Positions 25,504-39,134 of a stretch of DNA of 64,000 bases are shown piece by piece. Source of the stretch: Dimorphilus gyrociliatus (lineage: Eukaryota; Annelida; Polychaeta; Dinophilidae); NCBI GenBank assembly GCA_904063045.1, contig CAJFCJ010000016.1, positions 930,001 through 994,000 of the forward strand. The letters run 5' to 3'. Within the stretch, counting starts at the first letter, position 1. Each line of letters opens with the position of its first letter. The notes beneath the pieces are model-generated. The model did no database searches. It saw only the letters and a program-made list of their open reading frames with translations, and was not told the origin of the DNA. Both the position numbers and the translations under genes were made by a program.

Positions 25504-27604
25504 TCTCTCTCTCTCTTGCTGTGTCTCTCTATCAGTTTTACTCTACCTCGTGTTGTTTATTTTTTTGCGTTTCGGCTCCTAGTCTCTAGGCCTAATAACT
25601 TCTAGCGCTTCTGGAATGTAAGGAATTGTACCTGCAAAGTGCAAACTGTTGGTAATAGGTTTGTTTTTTAGTGGGGAATGTTGTTTGTTAAGCAAAAAGT
25701 CAGTTTTTTCTCAATGCGAAACACCCACCCACCCAATACACATTTAGTGTAGGCGTATAAGCAAGTGAAAAGAAAATATATAGAGGAAAGCTAAAGAATT
25801 TTCTTTTGCAGAATTATTCCGCTCTGCAGCGGAAGCCGGTCAACACGATATACTAAAGTTATACAACACCCGAGGAAGTATAATTAATATATCAGCAAAA
25901 ATCGAAGAAAATACGCCGTCTACACGGTATCGTTTAGAGGTTGTTGCTGCTTATTTTTCAGGTTAGTCTAATTTATACTACATAACCTCCAAGAAGGAGA
26001 GACCTTTACACCTTCTCTCCATTTAATATGCTCTTTTCTTCTACCCTGTTTACTTCGCTCGTCTTTCATACTCAATATCAATTTCTCACTCTGTCTATCT
26101 CTCTCCCTCTCCCTATCTCTCTCTCCACTCGGGATAAATAAATTCCTACAAATTCTTACTATCGAATACTACAAGTTGCTCTGTCTTCCTTAAAAGTGAT
26201 ATAAGCTTAAATTTATATCAAACAGTTTTCCGCCTATTTGTTTTTAAGGGTACGTTGTCTATCCCTAAGGCATTATTATTAATTTTCAAAACATGTAAGG
26301 CAAAGAAAACCGGAGAGGAATAGAAAGCGTAAAAATCATACGGGTTCTCTATCTTTATCCTCTCGCTCGCTCTCTCTCTCTCTCTCTCTCCCTCTCCTAC
26401 TTTCTTTCGCTCCTTTTCGATACGCATATATATATTGTATCCTACTAATGTTCATATAGACTTAATAACCCTCTGAATATTTACCTTTTCATAAACGAAG
26501 TAAATTTATTAACAGCGTAGGCTTATACTTTTTCCCATTTTACTAAAAGGTATTATGGGTAAGGCCGTTCATAACTAAAGGCTTTTTTTGTATTTTGATG
26601 ATTTTCTATAGAAAAGTAATAACAATAAAAGTAAAAAGGAAGAGGAAATGATAAAACTTTTGTCACGCTTTTTTTATACTTGGAATATTCTTTTAAAAAA
26701 AAGAAATGGCAATCTCTCTTCTCTACCTTTTTCCGCCTACTTTCTTTACTATATTCTTTTGTATAGCGTCAAATTCCTTATGCATAGCTAATCCTCCAAC
26801 TAATAAATTACCGGTTAATGAAAGATGATAATAATGGTATTGTCTAATTATCATCGTATAAGTATTACAAGAGCAATAACAAGAGCAAAATGTAAAAAGG
26901 ACGGAATAATACTTTTGTAGCGTTATGCTAAAGAGAAGAAAATCCTCCATCCTTTTTGCGCTAGTTTTTCTTTGTTCCGCTTGTTCCATTTATTATATTA
27001 CGTTAATGTGCATTTCTTTTATTAATAACTGTAGAATAAAATAGATAATATTCTTTTGTATGAAGGTGAATTTTTTACTTTTCTATCCCCATTTAGTCTC
27101 TTTCTCCCCCCTCTCTTCCCTCCCTTTTTCTCTCACACTCGCGCACTTACACTTAGTCATTAACTCTTGGAAGAAGAAAAAAATCTTGATAACTAGTTTC
27201 ATTTTAATACTTGGGGAAAGGAAAGAAAAATGAGGTTTTTAAGTTGAATTTTTTTGTCACGAAAAGTTTCTTTCTATTTCATTTTCCTCTTTTTTTTTTT
27301 TTTACAAACGCGAAACCTGCTTGAAGCAAGATTATTAACCTTCAAAGGAAACTTAACAAATTGATGAAGCTTCTTTCAATAGAAAATTCCTAATTGTTGT
27401 TCGACAAAGTAGTATCTTTGTCAGGAAAAAACTTATATATATGTCTATGTATATATATTATATATACATATATATTTATATAATAACATAGAATATAGAA
27501 AAAAAAAGTTATTTAATCGAAAGAAAAGTGTTAGTCAATTTATATTAAACATTAGGTAAAGCTTGTATTATATTTGTATAAATTGCCGTGTTTATACCTA
27601 TGCT

Positions 27605-27652
<48 letters not shown>

Positions 27653-29486
27653 TAGAGAGAGAGAGAGAGAATTTTGTTCTTTTTTTGACAAGTTCATTGA
27701 ACTTGAAATGATTATCAAAAAAGGAGAATAGAGGAATATATGATTGAATAAGCAGCAAAAAAGAGATTTAAGTACTGTAATTGAGTAAAATGATACATAT
27801 ATATATATAGCGTACACAGTCTAATTAACGACTTTTTTATGTGAATAGGAAGAATATATTGAGAAATTTGAATGGTAGAGGAAATAAAAATGGAATAGTT
27901 ATATACTAATATGTATTCACAGTACATTTGTACAGTATACTGTATGTACTGCATATTATAAAATATTCGTTATCATGTACTAAATAGTGTAAGCCTATTC
28001 ATGAAAATTATTGAAGTGATAAAAAAAGATTTATATACTCTGACCTAAGAGTAATCAAACAGAAAAATCTGTTATAAAGTATTTTTCTATACACTATTCT
28101 CAAACTTGCATATACTATCTATATTATGTCAATAGAATTTCTATACCAGCTTATTTGCAGGGAATATTATATATCTTTTTGAGAATGTCTAGAGAATGTC
28201 TTACAAGAACAATTCGACTGCAAAAACAGGGCGTTACTGCATAATTTGTCACATCCTCCAGATCCAATATTAGGTTACCTAGCAACACCAGGTGTAGCTT
28301 ACACTCCCTACTTGGGTTGTAAAAGCCGTAGAAAAAACTGTTAATTTTTGCATTCGACGAAATATAAGAGTGATAGGTTGATATTAAGTAAGACACTTCG
28401 TTCATCTTTAAATTACCTTAATCTAACGTTACTTTAGGTTTAAGGCGCTTTTTCTCTATTACTTTATAAAGTCACGTACATCTAATGTAGATAAGGCTTT
28501 TTCTGCGCCATGGACTAGACCTTATCATGTTCCTTTACAAGTCCTATTCAATAAACTCGACGCATTTAACCAACCATACAGTATTGGTAGTTTTCACTCG
28601 CCTCCTTTCCTTCCTCTCCCTTTCCGCCCCTCTTCTCAAAGTCCTTTGAACGCAAATTTATTAGCAGTAAAATTAATTGACTCCAATACAACTACGTAGT
28701 TTTATTTCTTTTCCCAGATAGTATCGAAGCAGTGTTTATAGTCTATGTTTATGTTTTGTTACTATTGTTATTGTTAATCGTAGACTAGCCACTCTCTCTT
28801 GGAAAAAATTTCATTTTATTCTCGTCAACCCTCCTTCCTTCCTTCCTCATAATCATTCTAAAAATAATGATAATAATAATAAGAAACTACTAGATAATTA
28901 ATAAAAAGTGAAATATAACGCATGTTAGCTAATTAAATAATCAATAAGCGAATGACTGACTATATATATATATATATACTGTATATGACATGTATATTAA
29001 TAATCATAGTTCATAAATTACTATAAAGTACTTGTCCAAAGAAAATGGAAGGGGGGAGGGGGGAAGGAAGATGGAAAGAGGCAGGTATATATCGTAAAAT
29101 GTATAAATATCTAAATTGTATTGAGTAGTATCTTTTCTTATAAATTATCCCATAATTGGAAATAATCGCACACTCCTTTAACAAATATCTTAATAACAAT
29201 CGATATCTTTATTGAAGAAAGCAGCGGCATACTAAATTACTGCCTTACTTTTTTTTTCTTTAACTTGTACAACATTGAAGAATTATAAGAGTTAGTTTAT
29301 ATAGATATAAATATATAGTGTATATTTCTATCCATAGTTATGCCTAATTTATTAATAGACTCACATAAAAATCAAAAACGAACAATCTATTCTTATTCTC
29401 TTAACTTGTTTAATTATTTAAGAGAAAGTATTACAATGAAAGCCTACCTATCTTTCTTTCTTTCTTTTTGTCTCTCTTTCTGTCTC

Positions 29487-29548
<62 letters not shown>

Positions 29549-32359
29549 CGTCACTCTACCTCTCACTCTCTTTGTTTATTTATGCGAATAAAACTGTCAA
29601 TAGTTACTTTGTTATTATAGAATAAATACCTTATTTATTTAACTATTTTTTTTTTGGCCTGTTTTTTCAAACAGGGACTGCTATTGCTGAAGAATTAGGC
29701 ACCGATCTTGTACTACTTCAAAACAGGATTGAAGAGATAGAAAGATCTTTATTGCAGGGCGGTTCTACGCCTGATATCGTTTACGATATGCAGCAAAAGG
29801 TAGAGGAATTTAAGCAAAAACTAGAAGGCGTCGAACATCTTAGTTGGCTCGGTTTATTTAAGGATATGTCTTCTACGAAATTAAGGCACTTTTGGAAAAA
29901 GAATCAGTCCATAAAGCGAACTGACGATCAGAATGAAGCTGTGTATAAGAAATTTCTAGAACTTTGGTAGGGTCTTGTTAACAGTGGGGAGTTAATTATT
30001 TTATTTAAATGTCAAATATTTTATAGTAAAGTTCAAGCAACAGAACAAGTAAGGGAGTATTTGAAAAAACCTACATTCGATAATTGGCAATGGGAAGATG
30101 CGGAAATCATGTTCCTTTTAAGACAAATGTATATTGATCTCGGCTTTTTGCATACTTTCAATATAGAGGTATGTAAAAAGAATAACTTAAATTCCTTGAA
30201 TAATTCGGCATGTTATCGTTCTGTAGATGTCTACCCTGCAACACTGGTTATACGAAATCTATAAAAATTATAATCTCGTTCCTTTTCATAACTTCAAACA
30301 TTGTTTTATGGTTGCTCAAATGGTAAATTAATCGCTTTTGCGACAATTCTCAACTAGTTTATACTAATCTTCAATTACAATTTCTTATTTTTCAGATGTA
30401 CGGCTTAACTTGGCTTATAGGACTCAGGAATTATGTAGAAGATATAGACATTCTAATACTTATAACATCCGCCATTTGCCATGACCTTAATCATCCAGGA
30501 TATAATAACGCATATCAGGTATAACCTTGCCTTTTAGAGACCTAAAGGAATAGTTAACTTGATTTTAATTCCTCTCTGGCAGATAAATGCCCGAACAGAG
30601 TTGGCTCTACGCTACAATGATATCTCACCGTTGGAAAATCATCATTGTGCCGTGGCCTTTGAAATTTTAGCAAATCCTAATTTCAATATATTCAGGAATT
30701 TAGATAAGGATGTTTTTAAGAAGATTCGGGAAGGAATGATTAAGTAAATATCTCTCTTCTTCAATATTTTAATTAAAATAAGCGAGAGAGAGAGAGAGAG
30801 AGGGAGAAAGAAATAAAGAAAGAAAGAGTCTTAAATAAAACAAAACATAAAATTCCTTTTTAATCCTTCAGATGTATTCTGGCAACTGATATGGCAAAGC
30901 ATTCTGAAATATTGAGCAGCTTTAAGGCTGCTATAGAGAAGGGATTTGATTTTTCTAGCAAGGAACAGAAATCTTTGGTAAATATACTTTTTAATTAAAA
31001 TAATTAAACAGGAAACTTAAAGCTTAACTTCAGCTTATGATGATCTTAATGAAAGTCTCTGATATATCAAACGAAGCGAGACCATTAGGAGTCGCTGAAC
31101 CTTGGATTGATTGTCTTCTTCAAGAATTTTTCCATCAGGTTCTAGCTACTCGCCGTTGTTTTCGGTCTCATTATCCTTAAATATAGTGTCTTTTTTCTCA
31201 ATTTAAAATACGATATCCTCATTATATTTCATAATTTGAAATAATCAACTCGAAGAGATTCATTAAATATAATAATAGAAATAATAACACAACAAAAACA
31301 ATATGGCCGCCGTTTATACAAGTAAATAAGATACTAATTTATTCTATATTCGTTGTCTCTTCCAGTTGATTCTCTTTCAAAGTTGATGAAGCGACAATAA
31401 TAAAGTCACAAGTAAACGCAGTTAAAGAATATAAGACTGAGGGTTTTTTAATGCATTTCTTTTTATTATAATCGTTGTTTAAACGTCAAAATAGTTAGAT
31501 TTCTGCATGTTTATCGCAGTTGCTTATAATACTCATCAAAGTGGCCGATATATCAAACGAAGCCCGTCCTATGCAAGTTTCCGAACTTTGGGCCGAGTGT
31601 CTTCTTGAAGAGTTCTTTATGCAGGTTCAGCTCTTTAATACCTTTTACATTATTATTTGTTTTTATGTATTTAAATGTATTAAAGAAGACGTTGTAAAGA
31701 TGTCTTTGTATATTTTGTATTCGAAAATATTCTCTTGCAAAAGCTCCAATTTAAATTCTCCTCTTCTCTTTCTTTTTACAGCATTCCTCTCCAATTGATT
31801 ATTTTAATATTTTCTTTTATTAAACGATACAGAGCGACATGGAAAAACTTGAAGGTCTACCCGTTGCGCCATTTATGGATAGAGAAAAAGTAAATAAATG
31901 TACCTCCCAAGTGGGATTTATTAAATTTGTCCTTTTACCTTTATTTGAGACGTTGGCATCTCTTTTCCCAAAAATTCAGGTAATTATATATTAATTTCAA
32001 CAGGAAATTGATTTTAAATGAAATTTTCTTATCAAAATATATTAGTATATACAGTATATAGTATATCTATCTATCTATCTATCTATATATATATATATAT
32101 ATATATGTATTCATATGTATTATTCTACCACATGTCCCTTTCAACGTTTGCCTTTCTGCCTACCTCTCCTCCTTATTCAACAATGTTCTAGCGCGATATT
32201 ATCGAACCCGTTAGGGAAGCTTTGCAGTATTACCAAAAAGAGTCTGATTCCTTAGAAGAGGAAAACGAAAAGAGGAAAGATAGTAAAAATCTGGAGAAGA
32301 TAGACGTTCATTTAAAAAGACAAAATAAGAATGGACTTAAGACGAACAGTAACTCCTGA
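24785..32359 (+). CDS. PDE9A: High-affinity cGMP 3',5'-phosphodiesterase 9A
   Basis: About 525 residues in exons 24785-24872, 25812-25961, 29675-29966, 30027-30168, 30227-30322, 30396-30518, 30583-30743, 30872-30977, one of two versions (31034-31138 or 31520-31624), 31833-31979 and 32192-32359. It hydrolyses cGMP. The N-terminal part resembles the short PDE9A regulatory region ([16 protein letters not shown]). The catalytic domain has [12 protein letters not shown], the metal-binding HNFKH and [36 protein letters not shown] and the purine-binding glutamine in [12 protein letters not shown]. The tail is Lys/Glu-rich. Human PDE9A has 593 residues, so this is slightly short, mainly at the ends. 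No GAF or PAS domain is present, as expected for PDE9. The start ATG lies in frame before a GTAAGA donor; an upstream non-coding exon is possible. Confidence 0.95.
24916..24940. repeat. (GA)n next to the first PDE9A donor
   Basis: A GA run starting about 43 bases after the first PDE9A splice donor. The intron that follows has several other dinucleotide tracts. Confidence 0.9.
25470..25515. repeat. (CT)n microsatellite upstream of PDE9A exon 2
   Basis: A CT run with one interruption, about 300 bases upstream of exon 2. It reads as poly Ser-Leu in open frames, which are not coding. Confidence 0.9.
27609..27670. repeat. Compound (TA)n-(GA)n microsatellite in PDE9A intron 2
   Basis: (TA)n at 27609-27650, directly followed by (GA)n to 27670, inside the 3.7-kb second intron. 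Confidence 0.95.
29482..29546. repeat. (CT)n microsatellite before PDE9A exon 3
   Basis: A long CT run about 130 bases upstream of the exon 3 acceptor at 29674. It may add to the pyrimidine-rich context of that splice site. Confidence 0.95.
31034..31138 (+). CDS. PDE9A: PDE9A exon 9, version a (tandem duplicated exon)
   Basis: A 105-nt exon in phase 0, after a TTCAG acceptor and before a GTTCTA donor. It encodes 35 residues including [20 protein letters not shown] and ending LLQEFFHQ. It keeps the metal-binding aspartate of DISNE. The exon is the same length and phase as 31520-31624 and is clearly homologous to it. Either one, but sensibly not both, completes the catalytic domain. The upstream intron is only 56 nt. 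Confidence 0.85.
31520..31624 (+). CDS. PDE9A: PDE9A exon 9, version b (tandem duplicated exon)
   Basis: A 105-nt phase-0 exon after a CGCAG acceptor and before a GTTCAG donor. It encodes [20 protein letters not shown] and ends LLEEFFMQ. It matches vertebrate PDE9A (ILIKCCDISNEVRPMEVAE ... LLEEYFMQ) more closely than version a, so it may be the ancestral form. The two copies are separated by a 381-nt intron. Confidence 0.88.
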
Positions 32360-32506
32360 TTCTGATTTGTTTATTTACTGCTTCTATAGTCCTGTTCAAT
32401 AAGTATAAATGAATATACGGTGTATATCTAGATACGTGTACGTACTGTATACCCATACAAAGTAATGTATATGTATATATATATATATATGTGTGTTAAT
32501 ATTTAT

Positions 32507-32549
<43 letters not shown>

Positions 32550-32661
32550 CCATGGAAAACAAAAATCATTTTCACTGTACCATCTGTTGATGTTGGTATT
32601 TATTTGTACAGTATGAATTTTTTCTTAGAGCATATTCATATTCTGTATATGAATATATGAT

Positions 32662-32692
<31 letters not shown>

Positions 32693-32769
32693 TTCTTCGT
32701 AATATTTATATACAGTAATAGTTAATAATAATAAAAAAGGAAACAAAAGACAACAGTACTACTGTTCGA

Positions 32770-32806
<37 letters not shown>

Positions 32807-35800
32807 TATATTTATATACATTTTATAATAGTGGGCTGGAACGATTGCCTGATATCAAACTGAAGGGAAGAAGACAAATAAGAACAAATCGTTTTTATGT
32901 TAGTTAAAGGGAAAAATTATGATTTGTTAATTTAATCTATAAATATACATTTAAAAGAAAATAGTTAAATATATTCCAGCTCACCACTAAATCCTCTTTT
33001 ATACACTGTTTAAACTCTCTTCATATTTACTAAGACTATGTTCTTTCAAATTCTTTCTTTTTAAAAGTAATGGTGCTATCAAATCTTTCTGTCAACTCTT
33101 ATTTAAAACGTATTTGTCATGACAAATGCAGTGAATATCTAATTGAATACAGTTTAAGCTGCAGACTAAAAATACACTTTTCGGTGACTGTCACCGCTCT
33201 AGCTTATGTAATAGTTATTTTCGTTCTTAGTAAAGAAATCCAATATGAATAAAGGCATTCATTAAATATAGATACATGCACATATCCTGCGTACGTGATA
33301 TACAATAGTCTTCACTATTGAAATGTAATATTTTAAATAGAGTTTTTTTCTGCGGATGAAGGCCTACTGATAATCGGAACTTTGCCCCACTTCTCTTGCC
33401 GACTAACGAAATTGTTCAAAATATCCTTCAATACGAGTAACGAGTCAGCTTTCGATATTCTTCTCTTCCTTCTCGACCAAAAATAAAATAGACTGATTAT
33501 AGTTGCACCGGAATTTCTCATAAAATACGTATAGTTCATTTCTATGAACGCATAACCATAAAGAATAAACTATAGACGTTAATCTTTTTTGAACTTTTTC
33601 TTTAGTTTTTCCCTCATAAAAAATAAAAGAAAAATGCACCAAATAACCTTGGCCCATAAAACATATAAGAATTAGCCAACAATATCCGTGAAGAAACTTT
33701 CAAGTCTACAAGACTAGAAATCGTTAAAAAAATTAATTGAATAAGAAAAAAGATTGGATAGGAAGGAAAGCAGGAAAGAGAGATAGAGGCCGACAGGGAG
33801 AAAGATGAAAAAGAATTAATATTCTATTCTAATGTCTTGAAGAATTAAAGAGAAATAAATCTGATTGGAAAAACTCTTAGGGAAATGGTCGCAGCTGGAA
33901 AATCTATTAAACTATAACCGAGAATATAATGGTTGTTTCTTTTTGTTTTTTAAACTACTAGAACTTTTCAACACTTTGAAAAAAATAGACGAGAAACATT
34001 AAACTGGGTTAAATGTACAAAAAGTACTAGAAGCGGAATTCTTATGCCAATAAACAAAATTTTCAACTGTTTTAGATTCCTATCCTAACATCACTCTATT
34101 CTTTCTTCGTTTTTCCTACTCTTTATCGCCTTTTTTCCGTTATCTTTGCGTTAAACTCTTCCTACCCTTCCGCCTTACAGAGTTGGAAGGAAGAGCGAAA
34201 CAAAGAGAAGCAGGCAAAATACAACGGAATTAAAAGAACATAATACAATATAGAAGGAGACGACCTTAAACAATATAATTCAATATTCTACTTAATCTTG
34301 ATGAAATATAATAAAATACTAAGAATTTCGTTAATGATACAAGCATAAACATCTGCTTTATTTTCATCCTATGCTAATTTATTATGTTTATTAAAACATA
34401 CAGAAATATTCGATATACAGCTTAGATTTATAATTATGTCTAATCTACTATTACTGTATACTGTATATATCATACTGTATTTATACGTGTGCGTGTATGT
34501 TCGTGTACATATGTATTGAAATTGAAATCTATTCACTAAACTCCTATCGAGCTCTATGATCTTGTCTGCCCTTCTTTGCTCTAAACACGTACATACCTAT
34601 TTATATTTAGTAATCATTGACTGAATTTTTTTTTCAACTCTCCTTTTTTCTTGGCAAACTACTTGCAGTCGTGCGGCACTCAACGCTTTACACAAAATTC
34701 TTCTCTCCTCTAGTTCACCTTGAAAGTTGTCTTCGAAAAAACGAGGATTTCTGATTAAATGAAATAAGATTTTACCAGTCACTGATCTAGAAATAATCTA
34801 ATAAGTTTTGGAAGGATCAGATATATCTGATATGAAAAGAGAAGAGGCGCTATTTAGCGTCTCTTTTGATTACTGTTTTCTAATTTTTTTAAATCACGTA
34901 CAAGAAGAATAAGCTAATAGGTTCTACCATTTCAGTTGTTCGGTAATGTCTTTTAAAGAATATTTGAGTGAGTTACGAGTACTTTCAAGGGGAATGGGAT
35001 GTTGAAATTTCTTTAATTGTCTATCAGATATCTATTAAATCTTTAAGTTTTTAGGTAATTTTTTTATCTTTTCTTTCCCTCCCCCCCTCGCACCCCTTCC
35101 CCTCTTCCACCCTCTCTCCATCTCCTCATGAAACGTCTAAAAAACTTTTAATTGTTTACAAAGAATTGTTTTCTCTGTTAAGTAGTATCCTAACCATGTC
35201 TTTGCTTTTCTCCTAAATTACAAAAAGAAAGATAAGGCCATATCTCCTCTCCTTTCTCATCCAACTTGAAACTAATCAGCTATTGCTGTTCAATGAAATT
35301 ATGAGGTGTATATCTATACATATATATATATATATATATACAGTAATACATTATGTATGTATTTACTGTATACACAGGTCATGCAAGAGGAAACAAATCG
35401 GTACAGCTGTTACTTAATTATATATTTTTGCTATCTAGGCCTAGGAAGAAAAGTGGCATTCAATTCGTTGATATCATTAAACTTACAGATTTTGATTATT
35501 TAATTGATTAAAGAGAAAAATGAGATTCTTTTGCAGAGTTTAATGTCTTTTCCATAATGCGATGGTATGATTAAATGACTGCAAAAGAATAAAATAGACT
35601 GATTAATTATAGGGAAAATGTGAAAAAAATTAGTCTTATTTATAGCAATAATTAGCCCTAAAGTAATTCTTCTAGTCTAGCCTAGCATCAAATATGTAAA
35701 AATGGTTAAGTTCTCCGAAAAGATCCCTTTCTATAGGTCTATCAAGATGCAAACCTCTCGTCACTCCTACAAGACCTTATTTTAATAAATACAACGAATA

Positions 35801-38800
35801 CATCGATTTACAAATATCTTTTCATTTGTTCCTTTTTTTTGGACGATATACAGTATATGCATAGTTTCGTATAGATTATATTAATTGAACTATCGGATAT
35901 GCACAAATATTATGTGTATTATATAGATGTGCATAGATAACGTTCGTATTAATTGTATAGGATGAACGAGTGAATGAATGAATGAATTGTATATACTGTA
36001 TGTTTGTTGGTTGAAAATAATATCACGTACTTGCAATTAATAACGTTGTCTGTTTTCTCTCTCATTCCATTCTTTATATTATATTCTCTTTTCTATACCT
36101 CACTTCCCTACCCGCCTCCCCTCCCCTTCTATTCCTTTCTCTGAGCATTTAGTCATGTATCTTTCAGTGTCTTTCTATCCCCATTCCCATCTGCCCTACC
36201 TACTTTTAAGTCATTTATTTTGTCTGGTAAAGTTACAATTTTTTTCACCATTTCCCAGAAAAGTTGATTAACAAAAGGACGTTTATTTCTGTGAGAATAA
36301 CATATAAGCAATCGTACGAAAGGTTGTTTCTCCTTTAAAGACTACCCTTCTGAACTGGAACAAGACAGTCAGCAGAACAGACGATTGAAAGGGAAAAAGT
36401 TAACATAGACGGGATAAAGGAAAAGAGTATAATTCTTCTGTAATATATTGTATAACACAAAAAAAGTCTTTTAAAAATAGATTGTAAAGTGTCTTCCAAG
36501 ACAAATAAGTAAAGGTCAACCAAAGTTAAGAAAGCCTTAAGGGTTATTATTATTTGGATTAATAATAGAGTAACGGTACTATTCAGAGTAATTGTTCAAA
36601 AAATCAGTAATACCTGAAAAAAAAACTACATCAAATGTTTATTCAAATAGTCTTATCTCTCTACAAGTTTTCAAACTGTAAAGTAATTAATAGATTAAGA
36701 ATAATGATGAATTTGAAACAAACAAGCAAACAAACAAACAAACAAAGTAGAAATACTTGTACATTTTTGTGTGTGAGAGGGAAGACATTAAGACGCCAAA
36801 GTCTAAATATCAATTCAAATTGAATCCATCTTGGTTACGAAACGAGTTCTTGTTTATTCACAATGTTTAAATTATACTAGATTCGTGAATAATTCTCTTT
36901 AAATCCTTTTGTTTCCGTTGGTCTGTCTCTCTCTCTCTCTCTGTCTTCTCTGATTGGATAATAGTACTTAATGATGTTACGATTCTTTAATATACAAAAT
37001 TTAAAAGATTAATGAAATAATCTATTTATAATCTAATTAGTTACATTTTACATCATTCGACCTACTTCTCATCCTTTTCTGAAGATTATCAATAAAATAA
37101 TAACCATTGTTTATAATGGACGGGATAGTTTCCTTTTCTAGTATTGTAACTCCATCTGGTGAGTAAATATAGATTTGCTGTACATTTTTTGCAGATATAG
37201 GTACAATTATTCGCATAGCGGTGCGGGCTTAATTGATATTAGACTGTTGATTTTGGCAAAAGAATAACTAGAAGAGTATATATAGAAGGTGTTGAAAGAA
37301 AGATATATAAATAGAATAAAACCATATTTTCTGTATAGAATATATGAAAATATACTTAATTCCTTCTTTTCTTCTCCAAAGTAAGGATAGAGTTAAAAAT
37401 AGAAAGTTTAATGCTTATAAAAATAACTAGCCAATAAATTTACCATATCTCTATGTAAAAATAGTAAAGAAAACTTTCTATATACTGCATTGCTATACAG
37501 TATATATGAAAGAAGAGTTATATACTGTATATCATGCGTCTATAACTTTGTAATTGTCTTTAATAATCAGTTCTTATACGGAACGTACGTGCAATAAGTA
37601 AGCTTTGCCGCCAACTAGCTTTTTTTCAGAAACTACTGAAAATTTTTATTAATATAGGTCAAGGATGTTATTTATTCTGCGATATATTCATTGTTTACAG
37701 GAACTAACCAAGCAAGCTTAGCTACTTTTAATAATTAGCAACGCTAGTTACTACAGTTGACACTGCTGTAGCGCCTGCATCTGCAACGTCAGATATGCTT
37801 TTGAGTCTTCGGATAGAGTTTCACGAGGACGAATAGACTCGTCGATACAAGCACCCTCTAGCAGATATTAAGAGCGCAAGTCGAATTGGTGAAAATTGCA
37901 GGTTTATCAAATAGGAAAGAAAAAAACATAATAGGCGTCAACACTATAAAAAAAAAAGCTTTAATCCAACCAATATTCAATATTTTTGAATTATTGAATA
38001 ATTTATGCAAATGAATGCAATTACAGTTGGAAATTCGAATTGAATTTCTCAATTACTATACAGTATAAAAGAACTGCTAACTGTTCAATTAGTTTCTTTA
38101 TTTTATTTACATATGTTTGATTTCAGTGAGAAAAGGTAAATAGGACGTCAGAAGATTAAATTAGAAAAATAATTACAATACAGGGCTTTAGTGGTAAAGA
38201 CGAAAGAGAGGAAAGAGAGAAGAAGAGAGAGAGTTAATTATCCTTTATTAAAAATTCTTTTTTAATTATTAAGAAATTTCTTATCATATAAAAACACTTA
38301 TATCTTGTATAGAGTTTTTATTACAGCTAGAATTCCCTCTTATTACTCTGCAATTTTCTAGATGAGAAATTAGACGCCATTTCTTCTATTCCATCTGTGG
38401 ATAAATTGAATCTGTCAAGGGAAAGTGTGCATTATGCAAAGAATGACGTAATAAGAATATATATTGTGTACACTGCATATATCTAAAGCTAAAAGTTTTA
38501 TTAAAATAAGGTTCCCCCCTTTCCGATTCCTCTCTACAAAGGTTAAAATGTACTATACATTTGCATAGACTCTTTTGGTATGTCTTTTATTGAAAGATAA
38601 ATGTATTTAATTATTTTTTTATGTTTTTATAGCACATAATTTCAACAGTGGTGTTTCCCTCTTCTCTTCTCCTTCCTCCCACCATCCTCCCGCTTCTGCT
38701 CCACATTTTCGTGTCCAATTGAACAAGTAATACTTTATTTGACATTTTCTTTACAGTTTTGCGTAATACTTTACTTTATACATAATATGAATTGTTTTTT

Positions 38801-39134
38801 TATTATTAATAATCGATAGAGATTTTAATACAAGAATACTAAATAATTTGCAATTATTTCTTTTTTTTTTAACAAACAATTTTCATTAATTATTCACCCA
38901 AATATTAAACTTTACACTTTCCATTTTTTGTTTAACCATTTCAAGTTTGAATGTTGAAAAATATATTAATAGTTTTTATTACTATTTTTATGATAATCGT
39001 TATGATATTCTGCTTTTTGAACGTTTCCTTCTTTTTATATTAAAGCGATTAATCACCGGATATGTGTCTGTACGCCCTTTGAGAGGAAAAGAGAGAATTA
39101 GACAAATAAACTAACAAACGCCGCTTAGCGTCGC
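32360..39134. other. Intergenic region, TA-rich, no gene seen
   Basis: The first 450 bases are probably PDE9A 3' UTR and flank, dominated by (TA)n tracts (32477-32490, 32507-32546, 32665-32691, 32776-32801). The rest is AT-rich single-copy-looking sequence with a (TA)n at 35318-35340, (CAAA)n at 36718-36747 and short CT tracts. Open frames up to about 70 codons (for example 33070-33252 and 33333-33657) lack splice context or family likeness. A long non-coding RNA could be missed here. Confidence 0.45.
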
